Assembly (NCBI RefSeq): GCF_032854445.1
Contig: NC_088300.1
Location: 78,276,084 to 78,340,083 of the forward strand
From: Liolophura sinensis
Taxonomy: Eukaryota; Mollusca; Polyplacophora; Chitonida; Chitonidae
Length of the DNA stretch: 64,000 nucleotides
Reading direction: 5' to 3'
Position numbers and translations under genes: made by a program. The notes below the pieces were generated by a model that saw nothing but the letters and a program-made list of their open reading frames with translations, did not search any database and had not been told where the DNA came from. Each line of letters begins with the position of its first letter. The stretch's first letter is position 1. Below, one piece after another: positions 60,048 to 64,000 of the stretch.

Positions 60048-61576
60048 GGGCCGTTCTACTGGAAGTGTGATACTTCTGTGTTAAATGACACGGAGCTTGT
60101 TGATAATATTAAATCCGTCTTCTATGATATTTTCTCTGTCTGTACAACTGGTCATGCAGATCTAATAGACAGATGGGAGACATTTAAAAGGGAATGTAAA
60201 GACAGAATTCGGAGTTACTGTAAGGAGAAATCTATGAACAAAAAACGTGATTTGTTGGAACTTGAACAAGAATTAAATGCGTTAAAATCTAGTCCAATCA
60301 TTAACTGTGAGCGTGTTGACAATGTGAAAAAGACTAAATGCCCTTTATAAGTCGAATCATGCGGGAGCGGTTATCCGTGCTAAAGCTGTTCATTTTGATC
60401 AGGGAGAAAAACCAATGAAATATTTCATTAAACGAGAAGTTGGTAGGGGCAGAAAGAAGATGACCAAAAGTATTACTTGTCATAGTGATTCTTCAATATC
60501 CCATGAATCTCAGGAAGGTATTGCTAAGTGTATAAGGTCGTATTATATGAAATTGCATACTGAACAAGATACTGACTCCTCCATTCAAGATGAGTTCTTG
60601 TCATCGCTTCCGATGTTAAATGAAGATTGTAAAACTGCCTGCGAAGGCCTTTTGACTGAACAGGAGTTGTTTTTTGCAGTAAAAAATATGTCTAAAAGGC
60701 GTTCGCCGGGATGCGACGGTTTGCCAGCAGAGTTTTACGTACAATTTTGGCCCCTGTTTTCGGGTGTGTTTACGGATGTAGTTAATTACTGTTTTAACTT
60801 GGGTAGATTAAGTAATTCACAGCGTTCTGGGTTAATCACACTATTATGTAAGGATCCCGACAATGCCGAAAGAATAAAAAAAATGGAGGCGAATTACCTT
60901 ACTAAATGTAGATTATACGATTGTTTCTAAAGCTTTGTGCAATCGGTTAAAAAATGTGATCGATACAATTGTACTTCAGAATCAGACATGTGGAATACCA
61001 GGCCGAAGTATTTTTGACAACCTTCACTTATTACGAAATACATATGATCATGTTGAACAAAAAGATTTAAAAGGATGCTTTCTTAACTTAGACTAGGAGA
61101 AAGCCTTTGACAGAATAGACCGGTCATTTTTGTTCAAATGTTTAGAGAAATTTAACTTCGGACCCGACTTTTGTAAGTAGGTACAATTATTATATACTGA
61201 CATTACAAGTAGTGTTATTGTGAACAGGCACATAACAGAAGAATTTAAACTGAGTTGAGGTGTCCGACAGGGTTGTTCTTTGTCACCATTATTGTATGTG
61301 TTGTCCTCAGAGCCCTTTATAGCGGCCATTAGAAACAATGACGAAATTAATGGTGTACGGTTACCCGGCACAAACAAGGAAACAAGAGTGTCGGCATTTA
61401 CAGATGATACGACTGCAATTTTATCTGAAGAGAGTTCTGTTCCGCATGTAATTAAAATAGCAGAAAGTTATGGAAAAGCCTCAGGAGCAAAACTCAACTT
61501 GTTGAAAAGCACGGTTCTTCCCATTGGTAACTGGGACGAAACTAACGTGCACAGTGGTGGGCTTAACATCACTTAA
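60048..61576 (+). pseudogene. LINE-B ORF2 reverse transcriptase region, disrupted but catalytic residues kept
   Basis: A coiled, charged linker (60,078-60,350) leads through a frameshift near 60,345 to RRSPGCDGLPAEFY (about 60,697). A shift near 60,880 precedes LLNVDYTIVSKALCNRL and IPGRSIFDNL. The first catalytic Asp is in FLNLD (61,091-61,093), followed directly by a TAG (61,094). EKAFDRID follows, then TAG at 61,178 where Trp is usual and TGA at 61,256 where the Arg of SRGVRQGC is usual. GVRQGCSLSPLLYVL and AFTDDTTAIL, with both Asp at 61,403-61,408, are intact. Confidence 0.9.
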
Positions 61577-61589
61577 ACTCAAAGATTTG

Positions 61590-62700
61590 TGGGGTATTTT
61601 TTGGACCAGATGAAACAGAACTCAATTCTGAGCGTGTTTTAAGTAAGGTAAAGAAACATGTATCAGCATGGAATGGAAGATATTTGACCCTACGGGTGAG
61701 GTCTGTCTTAATTAATACAGTTGCTTTAGCTGTCTTTTGGTTTTCTTCACAGTGTACTCTGTTGCCGCCTAAATGTGTCAATCAATGTTCCCAAACTGTG
61801 TTCAGATTTTTGTGGGATAACAAGTCCGAAAGTTTGAAGAGAGTTGTCGTACATAATAAAATAGGGAATGGAGGTCTAAACGTACATAATATAGAATGTA
61901 AAATAAAAGCACTTGTTACTCGGCATGTTTTAAAATTAATTCATGGAACAACAGCGGAATGGAAATACTTTGCCGTCTATTGGTTGGGTTTACCCTTAAG
62001 GTATGTTTGTCGTGAATTCTGTCGTTCCAGTGTTCCACATTCTGAAAACATTCCACCTTTTTATAGACTGGCCTTGAGGGCCTAGAGAGAATTTACCCCA
62101 TGGGTACAGCAACCTGTAACATTGTGTTCAAGCAGCTGTATTTATGAATATTTTGTAACAAAAAAACTCCATTGTCCAAGAGCAATGGTGTCTATGCCGC
62201 ATTTGGACTGTTTTAGAACATGGAAAACTGTTTTTCATCAATTCTTAGATTACAATTTGGTCAACTTCACTTACAAGTTGGTTCATGACATTTTGCCCGT
62301 TAAAGAAAAACTTCTTAGGAGAAATGTAGCCACCGATGACTTGTATGTTTTTTGCTCCCTGTCTGAAACTCGGCAACATCTGTTTGTACAATGTAAGATC
62401 GTTGAGGATGTGTTTAATGACTTTAACCGGATATTTGTTTTGTTTGCGAACTACCAACCAAATATGGACTCAGAAACATTAATTTACAAGGTATTCAATT
62501 CCACCTTTAACCAGGAAGTTAGAGGGGAGATGGTGTATGTCATATGTGTTCTTCAGTTTAGTATTTGGTGTGACATAATATTTCAGAAAAAGAACAGCGA
62601 TGCTGTTGCCATTGTTAAGGCTGCCAAAGGAAAAATTAAAACCCTTATTCATGTTGACTTTTTTCGACCAGACCTTCCCACGTACGGCCGGAGACATTAA
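61590..62700 (+). pseudogene. LINE-B ORF2 C-terminal region
   Basis: After a frameshift in a T run near 61,595, the frame is open to a TAG at 62,083-62,085 and then again to the natural-looking TAA at 62,698. It holds the post-RT block (GRYLTLRVRSVLINT; VFRFLWDN; GNGGLNVHNI). Near 62,270-62,410 is the YKLVHDILPVKEKL...C...H...C segment that corresponds to the zf-RVT module. This part of the element is the least damaged. Confidence 0.85.
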
Positions 62701-62910
62701 GGAATGATAAATTAGTGTATTTATTGAAATGAGCAGCTAATGTGCAATTGTTCTATTCACAAAGCAGTCATCTTTTCTGTGATATTTTATTTTAATTAAG
62801 ACTGCTTTGTGATTTCAAAAGTTTGTGATAGCCGGGTATTGTTAAATCTTGTGTATTTGAAGACAATTTGGGAATACATTCAACAATTTTCAAAAAAAAA
62901 ACAAAAAAAG
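62701..62910 (+). other. LINE-B 3' untranslated region and A-rich tail
   Basis: About 190 bp of AT-rich sequence lie between the ORF2 stop and CAAAAAAAAAACAAAAAAAG. AAGACTGCTTTGTGA near 62,800 partly repeats CAAAGCAGTC near 62,758 in inverted form (CACAAAGCAGTC / GACTGCTTTGTG), giving a possible hairpin of about 12 bp. Confidence 0.7.
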
Positions 62911-62921
62911 ACAGCATACGC
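62911..62921 (+). repeat. LINE-B target-site duplication, right copy
   Basis: ACAGCATACGC immediately after the A-rich tail, followed by CTATACACCGATTTCTAAG, the normal spacer continuation. Confidence 0.9.
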
Positions 62922-63135
62922 TATACACCGATTTCTAAGATTATACGTGCAAAACAATCTTTAACTTAGAAAGAAATAATTTCAAAACTGGACTTATTTT
63001 ACGCAGTAATGTTTAAACATTTCTGGCAATGGCCAAGAGGTTATACGGACAAGAGTTGATTTTGACTTCGAGGAATCATTTAAAACGTATGCAATGCAAT
63101 AAAATTGATGGCATATGTGTGCTGGATAAAGGTCT
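62911..63135 (+). repeat. tRNA-Cys cluster spacer interrupted by LINE-B, right part
   Basis: It continues the spacer started at 57,672: GATTATACGTGCAAA, GAAATAATTTCAAAACTGG and GACTTCGAGGAATCATTT. It ends in a decayed tRNA gene after TGCTGGATAAAGGTCTAG. Confidence 0.85.
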
Positions 63136-63205
63136 AGTTTTGCTTCAGTGGTAGAGAATTCTACTGCTGATCCAGAGGTCTCTCTTTCAATCGCGAAAGC
63201 CCCCT
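63136..63205 (+). pseudogene. tRNA-Cys pseudogene
   Basis: The last 52 nt align without gaps to the intact genes. The D arm has one inserted T (GCTTCAGTGG), the 5' acceptor strand is TTTT-like instead of GGGGG and cannot pair with CCCCC, and the loop reads CTGCTGA (anticodon GCT). The T arm is broken (CTCTC/GCGAA), so the B-box is lost. It is non-functional by sequence. Confidence 0.9.
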
Positions 63206-64000
63206 ACTGCAGATTCACTATTTTACACCTTGTCATTAGAGGGAATATTTTTTAGCGTTTTTATCGCTTGATACATTTCGTACATTTCTCTGATCTAAAC
63301 AGCATACGCTATATACCGATTTCTAAGATTATACATGCAAAGCAAACTCTAACTTGGGGGGAAATTATTTCAAAACTGTAATTATTTTACGTAATAATGT
63401 TTAAACATTTCTGGCAACAGTCAAGAGGTTGTACCGACAAGAGTTGATTCTGACTTTGAGGAATCGTTTAAAACATACAGAAAGCAATGCAATTGAAGCC
63501 ATGTATATGCTGGATAAAGGTTTAGGTTTGCCTCGTCTAAAGCCGTGGTATATACATCGCAGAGGAGTAACCAATATTTTTAAATGATTAAGTTTAAGCC
63601 GATACTTTGTAATTGGTTCCTGGTATCCAATACAAACTGTAGTAAACAACAATTGGGCAACAAATTTTAATGCTGGATAAAACGCCATTGTCTCCAAGTG
63701 TTTTATGCTTGCTGAACATGTTTTCAGCGGTCAGACATTTTGAATTTTCCGTTGCATATAACATATGAAATGACACGCATGATTTGTAAAACCTTTCACT
63801 TACGTCGCTAGGTAATAGATTTCAAGACAAACACCCTCATTTAAATCAGAGCCTTTCTATTAAAATTTATAGCCTTTGAGTTTGAACGTCGTAGATTTCA
63901 GCTGGAAATTATATTGTAAATTGATCATCCGTATCTGGATCAATTAATGCAGCTACCCGAGAAAAGTAGCCAAGTTGAGACAATTTTCTATCGGGGTTTT
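63206..64000 (+). repeat. tRNA-Cys cluster spacer, long form, copy 2 (runs off the window)
   Basis: It is collinear with 56,043-56,905, including TTGGTTCCTGGTATCC, CACTTACGTCGCTAGGTAAT and GATCAATTAATGCAGCTACC. Position 64,000 aligns with about 56,905, which is 30 bp before a tRNA gene. Confidence 0.9.

Larger units (their letters stand above)
57880..62910 (+). mobile_element. LINE-B: nearly full-length L1/Tx1-like non-LTR retrotransposon
   Basis: The 5,031-bp element has a short 5' leader, ORF1 with zinc knuckles and an acidic region, ORF2 with AP-endonuclease, reverse transcriptase and C-terminal region, and an A-rich tail (CAAAAAAAAAACAAAAAAAG). An 11-bp ACAGCATACGC duplication bounds it exactly. 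It sits in a tRNA-Cys spacer in the same orientation as the tRNA genes. The full order of domains and clean ends suggest a full-length insertion. Five or six stops and about five frameshifts in ORF2 make it inactive, but it is clearly younger than LINE-A. Confidence 0.95.

Noticed and set aside
50790-62910. LINE-A and LINE-B as two copies of one element
   Set aside because: Corresponding domains (LQETH region, RT blocks, C-terminal zinc motif) differ strongly in sequence. They share architecture only.
50790-62910. LTR retrotransposon or endogenous virus
   Set aside because: There are no long terminal repeats, protease, integrase or envelope. APE endonuclease plus RT plus an A-rich tail is LINE architecture.

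Overview
The window looks like gene-poor nuclear DNA from an animal, most likely a mollusc. Three things point that way: intact eukaryotic tRNA-Cys(GCA) genes with Pol III terminators but no encoded CCA, non-LTR retrotransposons of L1/Tx1 type, and several tRNA-headed SINE copies. One SINE 3' domain (ending in an ATTCTTGAG / GGCGTAAAAC / AAATAAATAAATA series) resembles the Nin-type SINEs I associate with molluscs; another resembles the RUDI/V-SINE kind. The species assignment is inference. I found no host protein-coding exon I can defend and no bacterial-style gene organisation. Nearly all long open frames here lie in tandem repeats or in dead transposons.

Positions 1-50,800 are dominated by more than 20 unrelated minisatellites, together about a third of the window. 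Most have units of 41-56 bp (others 17, 23, 25, 29, 62, 70, 83 and 97 bp). Several show higher-order periodicity (158, 149, 95 and 742 bp) or orientation switches. Some units carry a transcription-factor-like word in every copy: nine perfect TGACGTCA sites at 95-97 bp spacing (45,340-46,118), WGATAR in the 25-bp array (39.3-41.1 kb) and CAGATG in the 17-bp array (17.9-18.5 kb). SINE copies sit between and inside arrays, two of them bounded by clear target-site duplications. A 477-bp element with 37-bp terminal inverted repeats (13,176-13,652) carries a perfect CTCF-consensus word.

Positions 50,800-64,000 form a different domain: a tRNA-Cys gene cluster invaded by two LINEs. Two intact tRNA-Cys genes (56,935 and 57,600) lie 665 bp apart within a repeated spacer. 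Two decayed tRNA-Cys copies (55,996 and 63,136) flank them, and spacer alignment predicts another about 30 bp beyond the right edge. LINE-B (57,880-62,910) is a nearly complete two-ORF element inserted in one spacer with an 11-bp target-site duplication. LINE-A (about 50,790-55,995) is older and more broken; its A-rich 3' end abuts the 3' half of a tRNA-Cys at the start of the anticodon stem.

The functional content I can support is therefore the two tRNA genes. The rest is retrotransposon debris and satellite-like DNA. The most unusual features are the CRE array, the tRNA cluster as a LINE target, and the shared ~50-bp unit size of unrelated minisatellites.
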